A DNA stretch of 64,000 nt. Origin: Microbotryum silenes-acaulis (lineage: Eukaryota; Basidiomycota; Microbotryomycetes; Microbotryales; Microbotryaceae). How positions within the stretch are numbered: position 1 is the stretch's first letter; each line of letters opens with the position of its first letter. The stretch lies in assembly GCA_003665825.1 (NCBI GenBank), contig QPFY01000005.1, forward strand, positions 1,116,001 to 1,180,000. The letters are read 5' to 3'. The translations under genes and the position numbers were made by a program. Below, piece by piece: positions 1-12,274 of this stretch. The notes under the pieces were generated by a model that was not told the origin of the DNA, ran no database searches, and saw nothing but the letters and a program-made list of their open reading frames with translations.

Positions 1-2
1 AT

Positions 3-932
3 TCCCAACGTCTGGCTCAACATGCGGCGATGTTGCATCAACGGAATCAGGCTCTTTTGAACGCGAGTTTGGGGCAGAACAGTGGGGGTACGGGCGCAGG
101 AACGGTGAGGGGTCTGGGAGGGACAAGTGGGGGTCAGACCACGTCGGGAGCAGTGGGGGGTACAGCGGGGACGAATGAGTAAGTCCGAGTGATCGATAGT
201 TGGGGATAGGAATCTCATTGGGGCTGCTCCGGATCGATTGTCCATCGACTGACACGACCTCGTTCTCGTATGATCTCATCCTTCAGCGCCGTTCGCCAAG
301 CCATGATTACCTCCCTCGAATCCCAACTCGCCTCAACACGGCACGAACTATCCGAGCAATACAAAATACAATCCACAAATGCCCAACGGCTACTAGGCTT
401 GACAGACCAGTTGCGCGAGTTCGAGGATAAGGGGAGGGAGGAGAAGGATGAGTTGAGGAGGTTGAGGACTGAGGTCGAAGGCTTGAAGGATAGGGCAAAG
501 TGGCATAAGGAGGTGGTACAGGAGAAGGAGAGACAACTTGTTGTAGGTTGCTGTATCGCGACAGTCTACCTTGACCCAGAAGGCCTACTCGAGCATATCA
601 TTGGAAAGGCAAGGGAGAAATCTGACAATCTCGAGCCCTCCGCTCTTCACACTCTCAATCAGATCCTGCAAGACGACCTCTCGGCGCTCGAACTGGAACT
701 CAACCAAGTCACGAAACAGAACGAAGACCTCAAGACCGACAATGCCGGATTGTTGCAACGGTGGTTGGAAGCGAAGAACGACGAGGCTCGGCGGATGAAC
801 GAACTCTTTTCGACAGAAACCACGCGAGCCAAAGGAATGTCTTCATCGCCGATACCACAATCTACATCGGATGAACCTCCACCGGATATTACAGTGTCGA
901 CAGAGGCGGAAGAGCCCGCTATAACGTCATAG
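3..932 (+). CDS. ATG16: Autophagy protein Atg16, 3' part (5' end outside window)
   Basis: Atg16 dimerises through a coiled coil and joins Atg12-Atg5 to form the E3-like complex that lipidates Atg8 on the phagophore. The sequence gives exons 3-178, 287-542 and 663-932. The first holds a Gln-rich then Gly/Thr-rich linker. The next two encode a long heptad-rich coiled coil ending in the conserved Atg16 segment around LQDDLSALELEL and a following NAGLLQRWLEAKNDEARRMN stretch, which is the most diagnostic part. The 543-662 interval is open in frame (120 bp) but has a GTAGGT donor and a TCAATCAG acceptor. Removing it restores the continuous coiled coil, so I treat it as an intron. The tail is Ser/Pro-rich. 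Family assignment is confident; the retained-frame intron is inference. Confidence 0.82.
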
Positions 933-1545
933 GATTCTCCGTTTCGAGTTCAAATGCCGATCTCACTCGGAGGAAGGCACCCCCTTCGCTGGCTCCCAGC
1001 TATCACTTAATCACAATCGCATACAGTTTTGTTTGTTAATCGAAGCAGCATCCAATCCTACTTCCCACATCTGAGAGCCTGATTACGCAAGCGTGGCAAC
1101 GATTTGAGCCAACACGCTGGATACAGGAAAATCCGAATCGGCTCGCGCGTGATTGGTGCCCAAGTTTCAGGTCGCGCGAACCTGGCACATAATTTTCGTC
1201 ATGGGCTCTAGTCGTGTTCGACGCTCCCGCAGCCACACCTAATTTGTAGTGGTAATGGTTCTCTTAACTCATCAACCTATATGACTGATTTCCTGCCACG
1301 GCCACGCGGCAGTTCCACGAACTTAGTTCTGTGTTTCGGCGACGGCCTTTGCGGGCGGTTCGCCTCCCGAGCCGATCCGGAAGACGGTCTCTCTTTCACC
1401 ACTTCGCAGCGGCAGTACATCCCCTTCGTTTGTCACCACGCTCACTCCCAGCAAGAGTCTATCATCTTCTTGACCTTTGAAAAGGAGTACTGGACTCCGC
1501 TTCCCCCGGCGACCCCGCCAAAGATTCAAGGCCACTCCTACGATC
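933..1545. other. Intergenic, ATG16 terminator side / LYS4 promoter
   Basis: 613 bp between tandem genes. Short open frames here lack domain signal, intron continuity or recognisable motifs. The part just before 1546 presumably carries the LYS4 promoter and 5' UTR, but I see no clear TATA box or operator. Confidence 0.5.
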
Positions 1546-4009
1546 ATGCTCGCCCGACGAGCTCCTTACAGCAGCCATATTGCCAACCTTCACTCGAGAA
1601 GAGCGCTCGCAACTCAAGCATCTATTCCCCAAACCTACGTCGAGAAGATCGTGCAACGCCATGCGGTCGGTCTCCCCGAGGGCAAGGTCGTCAAGGCCGG
1701 TGACTATGTCATGATCAAGCCTCAGCACGTGATGACCCATGTCAGTCTGGTCTAGGGGCGTAGCTTCTGGCTTTGAGATCAAAGATACTAATGCTGCTGC
1801 TCCTCACTGATTGCAGGACAACACCGGACCCGTTATTTCAAAGTACGTCGAGCACTTTGACTCAGAAGAAGCCCCGAAACCTCACGTACTGATCGGTCCT
1901 CACCCCTTCCGCAGATTCAAATCCATCGGAGCATCCAAGATCTCGAACCCTCGTCAAACGGTCTTCACCCTCGATCACGACGTTCAAAATCGCTCCAAAG
2001 CGAATCTCGCGAAATACTCCAAAATCGAAAGTTTCGCCGGCGAGCACGACGTCGATTTTTATCCTGCTGGACGAGGTATTGGGCATCAAATCATGATCGA
2101 GGAAGGGTATGCTTTCCCGGGGGTCATGACTGTTGCGAGTGATAGTCATTCCAACATGTATGGTGGGGTGGGGTGTGTCGGCACCGCCATCGTTCGGTGA
2201 GTCCGACGAGGGATCGTGAGAATCGGACTAGACAGGCGACTCACTCTTGCAAATCCAATCACGATAGAACGGATGCCGCCGCTCTCTGGGCCACGCAACG
2301 TACATGGTGGCAAGTCCCACCAATCGTTCGAGTCAACCTCGAAGGTGAACTACCGCTCGGCGTCACGGGCAAGGACATCATCATCGCGCTCTGCGGCAGC
2401 TTCAACAAGGACGAGGTCTTGAACCACGCTATCGAGTTCGGTGGCAGTGGTGTCGCGCAGCTCAGCGTCGACGAACGTCTCGCCATCTCCAACATGACGA
2501 CCGAATGGGGTGCACTTGTCGGTGTCTTCCCCGTCGACAGCGTCTTGCAAAAGTGGTACGATGGACAACTCAAAAAAGCCGAGCTGCGCAAGTTCCAATT
2601 TGCGGGCAGATCCTCCTCCGTCCCTACGATTGACCACCCTCGGTTGACCGAGAAGCGCCTCGCGGAAGTGTTTGCGAACCCGATCAAAGCCGATGAAGGA
2701 GCGACCTACACCAAGACGCTCACTCTCCACCTCCCTACGCTCTCCCCTTCTGTCGCTGGCCCCAACTCGGTCAAAGTCGCGACGCCTTTACCGACGCTCG
2801 AAGAACAAAAGATCAAAATCAACAAGGCGTACTTGGTCAGCTGTACCAACTCGCGCGCATCGGATCTCCAGCGCGCGGCCGAGGTGATGAAGGGGAAGAA
2901 GCTCGCACCGGGGGTCGAGTTCTACATCGCCGCTGCATCGTCGGTCGTGCAGAAGGAATCCGAAGCGGCGGGTGATTGGGCCGCGCTCGTAGCGGCGGGT
3001 GCAAAGGTCCTCCCAGCAGGCTGCGGACCTTGCATTGGGTTGGGAACGGGCTTGCTCGAGGATGGCGAGGTCGGTATCTCGGCTACGAACCGAAACTACA
3101 AGGGTCGAATGGGGTCACCGAAGGCGCTCGCGTACCTGGCTTCACCGGAAGTCGTCGCAGCCAGTGCGATCGCAGGACACATCTGCGGACCCCGAATCGA
3201 AGGTGCTACACCATCGAAGAATGAACCCAAGATCGACCTCGTGATTCACACTTCTGCTGCCTCTCCTGCTGCTTCGGAAGGCCCCACCGCTGCCGAACCG
3301 CTCTTGCCTTCATTCCCCCCCTTGTTCTCCGGCCCATTGATCTTTGCGCCTCAAGACAATCTCAACACGGATGGTATCTACCCCGGTAAATACACGTACC
3401 AGGACGACATCACACTCGAGAAGCAAGCCGAAGTCGTGATGGAGAATTACGACGTCGATTTCGCCTCCCTCATGGCACGGATCCGATCACCCGCTTCCGA
3501 GACCCGTTCCAAAGGTCGGGGTGTCGTTCTCGCGAGTGGCTACAACTTTGGCACCGGATCTTCTCGAGAACAAGCTGCGACGGCGTTGTTGTCCTCCGGG
3601 GTGCCTTTGGTTTTGTGTGGTTCGTTCGGGGACATTTTTAAACGCAACTCGATCAATAACGCCTTGATCTGCGTCGAATGCCCTGAATTGATCGAGGATT
3701 TGACGAGGGATTTCGGCAAAGATGGGAAGAGGAATGCAGGAGGGAAGGATGGGAGAGGGACGGTCGAGACGGAGTATTGGGTTGAAGTGGGGAGTGGGGA
3801 TGGGAAAGTGACGGTGAAGGATAAGGAAGGGGGGAAGGTGATTAAGGAGTACAAGGTCGGGACAGTCGGCACGAGCGTGCAGGAGTTGTGGTTGGGTGAG
3901 TCGTGGGTGTCGTGGAGTTGCTGGACTTGATCGGCGGGCTGATGACTTTTTTGGTGATCTTTCGCGAACAGCCGGCGGTCTCGAGGGGTGGGTGCGCGAG
4001 AGGATCTGA
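1546..4009 (+). CDS. LYS4: Homoaconitase, mitochondrial
   Basis: Homoaconitase interconverts homocitrate/homoaconitate and homoisocitrate in the fungal alpha-aminoadipate lysine pathway, in mitochondria. Exons 1546-1740, 1817-1842 (26 nt), 1915-2196, 2268-3895 and 3972-4009 give 722 residues, the usual size. The first about 25 residues ([20 protein letters not shown]) are Arg-rich without acidic residues, typical of a presequence; this is why 1546 is chosen over the in-frame ATG at 1477. The aconitase Fe-S ligands are visible: CTNS in [11 protein letters not shown] and the CGPC pair in [10 protein letters not shown]. The swivel domain near the C-terminus has the [12 protein letters not shown] substrate motif. 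The last intron is needed to obtain the typical ending [11 protein letters not shown]. It is distinguished from citrate aconitase by overall similarity to Lys4 as I recall it, not by a single residue. Confidence 0.9.
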
Positions 4010-4365
4010 TTGGATTAGCTTGGGGTTGCTATTCAGCAATTGCAATCAAGACTCTGTACATCACCTTGACGACCCTCGCTAATGATTCCTTTGCTAAATC
4101 TGCTGCCGTCCAAAGTCGGACTGGGGCCTGGGAAAGTTTTATTTTGTAGGCTCGGTCGAGGAGGATGGCCTGAAGAGGAGCTTATTATAGCTCCACCAGG
4201 CTCCACCCCACGGCCGAATCCGTCAATTGGACGACTCGAGCGTCATTCGATTTCGCGCTCTGCTCGGCGCAGCATCGCATCTACACTCGATCATCTCGCC
4301 GGTGGCAGCGTTAGTTCCCCTCCTCTAACACCTCTGCTTGAACAAGATATATCCGCGAAGTCCCA
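4010..4365. other. Intergenic, malic enzyme promoter
   Basis: 356 bp between LYS4 and the malic enzyme gene. A TTATTATAG stretch near 4182-4190 could serve as a TATA-like element. The rest is CT-rich leader before the ATG at 4366. No gene seen. Confidence 0.4.
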
Positions 4366-7054
4366 ATGCTCCCTCTGCGACGCTCGTGCCGTTCCTTCGC
4401 AACCACTCCGCTGCGGTCCTACCCCATCGCCGAACCCACCACCACGACCAACTCCGCGACTGCCACCACCCGATCGGAGGAACATATCGAGCATCCCAAG
4501 AACTACAAACCGCTTTACACGCATTTGAGGGGAAGGGCGTTGCTTAACGAGCCTAGTCTGAATAAGGTACGCACTAGGCCCTGCGCTGACTGGCCGCGGC
4601 GGAGAGTGATGTGGGATCGATAAGTCGACGGGCAAGCAGCTCGAAGCTGATCAGTCGTTGTACGATCCCCGACTGGACAGGGAGCTGCGTTCTCCAAAGA
4701 GGAACGAGATGTATTTGGATTGAATGGCCTGTTGCCGTAAGTCAGATACACCCGCGCCATTGAGTGTTACCGGCAAAGAGGGTCGCCCGTGGGGACGAAC
4801 TGCTGTCGAGGCGGGTGAAGTGGGGCTTCAAACCGTGGGGGATCGTCCGAGCGGAGCAACGCGTAGTCGGCGCAGGCAATATGGAGGCAGAAGGCATTCG
4901 CGTAGAGAAAGCTTACATGCGGTTTCCTTCCTCTTCAAAGAGCCCAAGTGCACGACCTCGACATGCAATGCCAACGAGCCTACGGTCAACTGAAGGCACG
5001 AACGACCCCACTGTCGAAATACACCTTCCTGACCTCGTTGCGCGAGCAGAATCAAGTGCTATTCTACAATTTTGTCTTGAAACACTTGAATGAATGTCTA
5101 CCAGGTATGAAATGAATCCCAGAGATCGCTGCTCTGGGGCGCTGGACCTGAAATTTTGTTTGGGCGACTTTTGTCGTTGGGTTGAGAGGCAAGTCCACTC
5201 CTCAGAAGCTGGCTCAAATTTCGTTCTGACTCGATCCGGGTCTCCTTCCCCCCAGGCGATTCAAAAGTACTCCACCATTTGGCGCCGATCCGAGGGTCTC
5301 TTCATTACCGAGGAACACTTTGACCGAATGCGCGAGATCATGATCACCAACCGATTGCCCAAGAACGTCGACCTCATTGTCGTCACTGACTCGGAAGGCA
5401 TTTTGGGTATTGGTGATCAGGGTGTAGGAGGTGGGATATGCTCATCCACTGTGCAAGCTCGGAACACGGTCTGACCTCTCTCCCTCGATGGTCGCCTCGA
5501 CGCGCAGGTGTACTTATCACAGTCGGAAAGGGCAATATCTACACCCTCGGAGCAGGCATCAAGCCCGCCCGAATCCTCAACGTCGTACTCGACGTAGGCA
5601 CCAACAATCAAGACCTTCTCAACGATCCGCTCTACCTCGGCGTCAAGTCGCCCAGGTTGACAGGGGAACGATACGATCGCGTCGTCGACAAGTTCTGCAA
5701 TGTCGTTCGGGAGTCGTACCCGGATGCGTTCTTGCACTTTGAGGACTTTGGGACGAGGAACGCGGGCAGAATTCTACAAAAGTATAGACCTAAGCAGTCG
5801 TGCTTCAACGACGACATGGTGAGGCTGCCGATCGCACCGTAAGGATTGATCAAACTGCATGCTCACCGCGCAACGGCTACATTTCACAGCAAGGAACGGC
5901 AGCTGTTGTTCTCGCTGCGCTCTTGTCCGCATCCAAAGTCAACGCCACAGCCCTCAAAGACCAGCGAATTTGTGTATTCGGTTTTGGTACAGCTGGATTG
6001 GGTATCGCCGATGGTATCCGAAACGCTTTGATGATTGAAGAGGGTCTTTCTCCAGAAGAGGCGAACAAACGGTTTTGGTCAGTTCACGACCCCCGGCTGC
6101 TGCGCAGTAGAGGCGATCGCCGCTAACCTACCTGCTAGACGCGTATCGATCCTAGGGTCCTTGATCGACCTGGACTTCTCACTACTGGCGTTTCGAAAGA
6201 CCAAATCCGATCCGGGCAAGAACACTACCTTCGAGACGAGTCCGAAGTGGAAGGCTGGGCGAAGAATGCGCACTCGGGTATCTCGCTGCTCGAAGTGGTC
6301 AAGCAAGCCAAGCCGACGGTTTTGATCGGCTGCAGTGGCATGTCCAACGCATTCACGGAAGAAGTGCGTTCGGTGGCACGTTTCAGGGGCCTTGAGCTTA
6401 ACCTGATGTGGCCCAATTCTACGGCACAGATCGTACGAGAAATGTCAAAGAACTGTGATCGACCTTGCATCTTCCCCTTGAGCAATCCCACGCGTCTTGC
6501 CGAAGCCAACCCAAGTAAGTACTGTGGCGTGGTTCCCACTCGACTTCTGATTGCTGAACCCATGGAAACTCACCTCAGGCAATCTCAACGAATGGTCCAA
6601 CGGACGCGCATTGATCGCGACCGGTTCCCCTTTCCCGCTCGTCAAGAACGTCACCGATGGCAAGATGTACAAAACCGCCGAATCGAACAACTCGCTCGTA
6701 TACCCCGGATTGGCCCTCGGCGTCGTCCTGTCCAAAGCTTCAGCCTTAACAGACTCGATGATCACAGCTGGTGTCACGGCTCTCGCTGAACTCGCACCGG
6801 CTTTGAACAACCCGAATGAGAGCCTGTTACCGCCTTTGAAGGACTTGCGTTCGGTATCGGTCAAGATCGCTACAGCTGTGGCGAATCAAGCGAGGGCGGA
6901 AGGATTAGCCAAGACGCATACCGATCGGTATTGGACGGAGGAGGAGTGTCGGTTGAAGCAGTGGGATCCGGTTTATCGTCCATTGGAATTGGTGGATAAC
7001 GCTCGAGCGTTCGGTCGAGCACTCGTATTCACTGAAAAGACTTTTTCGGAATAG
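4366..7054 (+). CDS. MAE1: NAD(P)-dependent malic enzyme, probably mitochondrial
   Basis: Malic enzyme oxidatively decarboxylates malate to pyruvate with NAD(P)+. Exons are 4366-4566, 4681-4736, 4941-5104, about 5206-5430, 5508-5818, 5890-6077, 6156-6363, 6430-6514 and 6579-7054 (about 637 residues). The N-terminus (MLPLRRSCRSFATTPLRSYP) looks like a mitochondrial presequence. Visible family motifs are the RRSEGLFI segment, the VTDSEGILGIGDQGVGG dinucleotide/substrate region, FNDDMQGTAAVVLAALLSA with metal-ligand Asp residues, the GFGTAGLGIADG second NAD loop, and PTVLIGCSGM / FPLSNPT. The oddity is the exon 3/4 junction. The expected YTPT-type motif with the catalytic tyrosine is not encoded, and the best acceptor (5255) is out of phase. 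Only the weaker acceptor at 5205 keeps frame. Either the assembly lost a short exon or the enzyme is altered. Confidence 0.85.
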
Positions 7055-7134
7055 ATCTCCGCTTCCTATGGCTTCATTAGATGTGACTGCATTGTTATTA
7101 CAAAGTGCATGTCTGTGCATGCTACTCAAAGGTC

Positions 7135-9105
7135 TCATACAGTGATAGCGTTAATCGCGACGGCCCTCTTATTCCCCTGCTGACTCGAAGCAAACACCAT
7201 ATCCAACGCTCCCCTAACAGCCATCAGCTCCCTCTGGAACTTGAGTTCCTCATCGACTTTCCGCCTCAAACGATTGAACAAACTATCTACGAGTGGGGAC
7301 AACCCGAGTGTCGGGGTATAGATTTCGATGAGAGCGTTGGCGACGTCGGAAGCGAGGATGCAATGGCGAGGGTTGGTGATGTGTTGGACGAGGAACTTGA
7401 GGATCGGTTCGAGGGAGAGGTCGTTGCGGTTCGCTAGGGCGATCGTCAGACCATCTCGGTGGATCAACTCTTCCAACAATGCAAATGTTGTGGGTGTTGT
7501 GATACCCTGCGACACCAAATCCAAAAACGAGATCAGTAAATCGCCAAGGCGCCTGACATATTCCGTCCTCTGCACTCACCTTGCGCAACACCGAATCCAA
7601 CGCATCCCCATACCTGAAATCCTTCAACATGCGATCCCACTCCATCAACTTCTTCTTCCTATCCTTGCCCATCTTCTGCTCTCCTTCGAACGCCACCATC
7701 CCTTCCATCGCTTCCTTGCCTTCGTAAACGACCCCACCTGCTGCGGCACCGGCTAGGAGAGCGTCGTATGAGGGGGGTTTGAACTCGGTTGGTAAACCGG
7801 CTTTTTTGGAGGCGACGCGTGTTCGGATTGAGAGGGACCCGTCGGAGAGACCGGCGACCAAGTGGGACGAATTCGGCTGCGTAGGGTCAAGAGTCATCAA
7901 TGGAACGTCAGCTACCTCATAGCACATAACCACCGCAAATGGTAGAATGCGAAACTCACCGAAACGGCCAAACTCATAACCTGCCCACCGTACCTCATCG
8001 TATGCCGCACCTTCCAATTATTCTGCGGATCATAAACCTTGACCAACCCATCCAACGCGCCACTCAACACACGCCTCTCCCCATTCTCCGCCTCGGCCCA
8101 ACACAACGAAGTGATTGATTTCTGATGGTTACTCAACGCTCTGACGCAATAACTTGTCCCCGTGTCCAAGCGTTCGTCATCTTCGTATTCGGGCGCTTCG
8201 TCCCCCGTCTGGTCGACGGTCGTGATGCTGCTTGTTGTCGCTCCGAGCAGGTCCCAGATTCGAAGGATCGGTCCACCGGCCGAACACGCCAATGTACCGT
8301 TATCGCCAACCAATACCTCGTCAACGGGTTTACCATGCTTGCCCAACCACACCTGCCCATCCCGTTCAGCCTGCCTCGAGTCCCACAAGCGCACCGTACC
8401 ATCGTAAGCTCCCGAAAAGACGAGCGACGGCGACGAAGGGACGAAGGACGCGCAGCGCACGTAGTCGGTGTGACGGGGGTATATGCGTACGTTCGCTGAG
8501 GTGGAGAGGTCGAATAGCCGTACGGTCGTGTCGGACGAGGTGGTGAGGATCTGCGTTCCGGATCCGGGGGAGAATTTGGTGGTGTGCACGGTTCTGATGG
8601 GGAAGCAGCAAATCGATCAGCATGCTGTGCGGCGTTAAGATGGGATCTCCTCTACTGACTGCTTGTGGGCCTTGATGGTCCTGAGGATAGCCCTCGAGTT
8701 GATATCAAAGACCTGCACAGCTCCCGAGTGATCTCCGGCAATGCAGAGTTTGCCATCATGACGAATCTCTCCACTCGTGGCGGTTTCCTTGAAACGAGCG
8801 ATCGTCTTGACGACGCGGTTCGTCTTGGGGGAGTAGATTTGTAGACGAGATCCCGAGGTGACGATGTAGCGATGCGGCGACGAGGGGGAGAACTGGACGT
8901 GGGTCACGGGCGCGTAAGACTTGATAAAGATGGGCGACTGTGGGAGGCGCACAAAGACATTGGATTAGCGCTCGAGTTGACTCAGTACATAAAAGCTCCA
9001 GTAAAGCACCTTGTAGGATTTCCAGTACACGGACTCGGACTTTTGCTCGCTCTCGATCGAGGTCCGAGGCGGTTTGGGCACGACCAATCGCGAGAATTCG
9101 GCCAT
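7135..9105 (-). CDS. UTP15: U3 snoRNP WD40 protein Utp15
   Basis: Utp15 belongs to the t-UTP/UtpA subcomplex of the nucleolar small-subunit processome, needed for 35S pre-rRNA transcription and 18S processing. Exons on the minus strand are 9105-9010, 8937-8660, 8593-7960, 7876-7580 and 7506-7135 (558 residues). The N-terminal half is a WD40 propeller; blades such as RLFDLS and YDGTVRLWDSR are clear. The C-terminal half is the helical Utp15 domain, beginning near LKDFRYGDALDSVLRK and including HRDGLTIALANRNDLSLEPI. The ATG at 9105 gives the family-like start EFSRLVVPKPPR. It converges on the malic enzyme gene (80 bp between stops) and diverges from RIX1. Confidence 0.9.
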
Positions 9106-9427
9106 GGTTGGGGCGGAAGATGTACGCTAAGGGTGTGTACCCAGTCCTGGTTCTGCTGTGCTGCTTCAATACGTGATGTGCGAAATGAGACCACGCGCCG
9201 AGTGGGGGTGGGTATGGGTATGGGTCGTCGGAGAGCTGCGGCGTGAGCTCGAGCTTGGATCGGCCTTCGCAGCCGTCGCAGCCCGTCGCCGGTTGGGACT
9301 TCGCAACGACCAGGCGCGCGTAGTTGTAATCAGTTGTAATGCGAATTGGAACTGACCGGCACCGGCATTCGACGCCGTACTAGTAGCTCTTGCTCAGCTC
9401 CCTTCCCATCGTCCGCTTTCCTCGACC
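9106..9427. promoter_or_regulatory. Shared divergent promoter UTP15 / RIX1
   Basis: 322 bp separate the start codons of two ribosome-biogenesis genes on opposite strands. No other gene fits, so both promoters must lie here or in 5' transcript overlap. I see no consensus TATA box. Co-regulation is inference from the arrangement. Confidence 0.5.
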
Positions 9428-12124
9428 ATGGACACGATCAATCACATCTTGGCCCATCAGCTCGCTCACAATGACCAGATCCTCGCCAACCATCGCCATG
9501 TGATCGACACGCTCACCCGCCAGCGCGCCATCATCCTCTGCGAAGCTCAGGACGGTCAGGATGGGCCCGTCATGCATAGGTCAGTCGAGGGCAAGGCCAC
9601 ACCGTGCCGGACAGAACACAATCAGAGCTATGATTTATGTGTTCGATCTCCTTGTGACAGATGGAATTTGCGAATGGCATCCCTGATCGCGCCTTCGATG
9701 AGCTCACCGATCCGAGCCATCGCCTTTGAGCTACTGCAGGTCACCTACACCGCCTCGACCGCATCCATGCTCCATCAGGGCAAGCACTGTCTTGCCATAG
9801 CGCTCAACATCCTCGCGTCGCCCAAATCGGACCATGCCGTCTTTGTCGCCGCGCTCGGACTCGTCCAGCTCGTGCTCGCCAAGAGCCAGTGGCATCCCGA
9901 GTGGGCTAGGGATGTAGTCGGGGCACCGGTTGTACAACGTACCCTCAATGCTCTCGTCGCCGCTGCATCAAATCAACTCCATCCCATCGTGAGTGGGAGG
10001 CAGCAGAGCGAGGCGCGCTCGGATACGAAGATTTTTCGATCTTGAACCCTAACCCTCGATCTCGTTCTCCGTTCACAGATCACGATCGCATCCCTCGAAG
10101 CCATCATCAACCTTATCCCGCTCTTCCCGACCGCACTGAGACCCGTCGCACCCTCGATCCATTCGCTCGCCATCGACTGCATCGGCAGCCCCTCCGAGCT
10201 TGTGCCCCTCGGCTCCCAGCTCTTTGCCTCGCTCTACCTCCTCGCGCCCAAGGGCCGTGAAGGGTTGCGCGAAGCTTGGCGAAAATCGGTCGAGTCTCTA
10301 GTCGGGACGATAGATGCTCTGATCCCTTCTATCACTTCGGACGTTTTCGCCGAAGACGAGGCCAGGCTCAATCACACTCTTCCCTCGTTGGCTCTCCCTC
10401 CTCTCGCTTCGTCGTCGTCGTCTTCCTCCGCAACACCGCTCGTCACCCTCGACCGAATCGAAATCCTCGCCGAGGTCCTCCGAACTGTCCTCCGTACCCC
10501 TACAACGGACCGAGTCGGCTCCGTCCCCATCCCTTTGGGGGCGCTGTGTGAACTCTCGGTCCGACTCTTGTCCCTGCACGCCGAAACGCCCGTCAAGGAA
10601 CGGATCGACCCGACCTTGGTTCAATCCGTCAATTCTTACCTGCCTCGACTTCAACTTGTCGGCGCGCAATTGGTGGCTCAAACCGCAGCCTGCGTCGGTA
10701 TTCGTCTGGCCCCTCATTCACACGAGATCCTCACGGCCCTCGTCTCGACCTTGGCTACTTATGCGCCTCGTTCACCCATGAGGGCGATGCTGACCTCGAC
10801 GTTTTCGGTGCTCTTGCAACACCTTGGTGCTTCGATCGATCCGGAGGAAGGCAAACGTTCGTTGGCGAGGGTGTGGCGAGTCGTCTTGGAGGATATTGGG
10901 GCTGTTGCTGTTGAACCTACGTTGGTGACTTTGAACAAGGATGGGGATGTCGTCAAGAACGGGACGCCGAACACCGCGAATGGCGGGAGGAAGAACAAGA
11001 AGCAGAGGACGTATGACCCGAGTGAGGCGTTAGCACTGAGTGGGAAGCGTCCTCATCTCGATGGAATGGATTTGGAAATCGCTTTGCAGTCTCTGAACAG
11101 TAAGTCACCGGCTTCCGATGCGCACCTTGCCATGCTCTTACTGATTCCATGCTTCCTCTGCGCAGCCCTGAACGAGCTCCTTTCCCACCCCCACTCGCAC
11201 TTCCTCCCACCCAAGCTCCAACTATCAACCTCTCGCCTCCTCCTCTACATCCTCCTAACCTACTCCTCCGTCACTTCTACCTCCTTCCCTTCAACCCCAT
11301 CAACCCTACCCCTCTACTCCTCCTCCTTCAAAACCGTCTCCAACACCCTCGAATTGGCCTTCCAATCCCCCGACTTCATCCCCTCCACTCTTACCTGTCT
11401 CCTGACCCTTCTCCGAACGACCCAAGGCGGTGGTGCACAAGGCACGATCGATCTAGCGAGCTTGATCCTCGGTCAATTCATCCGAGCCGGTTCCTCGACC
11501 GATGATCGGATCGTAACTTTAGCGAGACAAGGTTTGGCTTGGCTCGATGGGTTGACCCATCCTTTGTTACCTCCTACGAGGACTGATACGAGGTTCGTTC
11601 GAAGGGTCAGGGAAGAGAGGGGTGGGGATGTGGGGGATGTGCATGAGGAGGTTGTTAGAGGTGTGGAGGAGTTTGGGTTGAAGATACCTGTTGAGGGAGG
11701 GGAGGGGGATGAGATGGAAGAGGAAGGGGAAGAGGAAGAGGTTAGGTTGAGGAGGGAGGAGAAGAGGAGGCTTCAGAAGGAGAGGATCGACGAGGAGGAG
11801 GAGAGGCAGAGGGTCGAGAAGAGGAAGATGGAGGCGGCGAGGCCAAAAGACCCGATCTTCTCGACCAAGGCGTTTGGGTTCAATTCGTTGAGCACTGCGG
11901 GCGAGGGAACGACGACGACAACGATGATGACGGTCGCGACGACGATGGTCCAGCAGGATGTGGAAGAGGAGGAGGAGGAGATGCATGTCGATTCGACACC
12001 TGCACTCGTGTCGGCCACGATCGCGAGTGTCAGACATGGGAGCGACAACGATGGCGACGACGGTGATTCGAGTGATGATGATGGCGCGATGCCGACGATC
12101 AACATGGAGTCGGATGATGAGTAA
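9428..12124 (+). CDS. RIX1: Pre-60S processing factor Rix1 (PELP1-like)
   Basis: Rix1 with Ipi1 and Ipi3 acts in the nucleus on pre-60S particles, in ITS2 processing and Rea1 recruitment. Exons are 9428-9579, 9661-9988, 10079-11099 and 11166-12124 (819 residues). The N-terminal about 450 residues are helical HEAT-like repeats matching the RIX1 N-domain (for example AFELLQVTYTASTASMLHQG and ITIASLEAIINLIPLFPTAL). The C-terminus is a charged, low-complexity region, with an EEEGEEEEVRLRREEKRR coiled segment and an acidic end (DGDDGDSSDDDGAMPTINMES). Two of the introns (81 and 66 bp) are multiples of three and open, so they can be misread as coding. The assignment rests on architecture and on motifs I recall for the family. 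Confidence 0.8.
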
Positions 12125-12274
12125 CTCAATCCATTGGAGAATGCAATGCATGACGAATATAATAAAGAATGTTATTCTTTGGGGATATTGGAGATTTGAC
12201 TTGATTCATTTCAGTAGATCTTGTGAATATGTACAAAAGCCGAGGGCGGGAAAGGCTTTCAAGAGCATGTCCGT

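Noticed and set aside
1281..1703. 140-codon plus-strand frame upstream of and overlapping LYS4 exon 1
   Set aside because: Overlaps the true presequence exon in another frame and has no domain.
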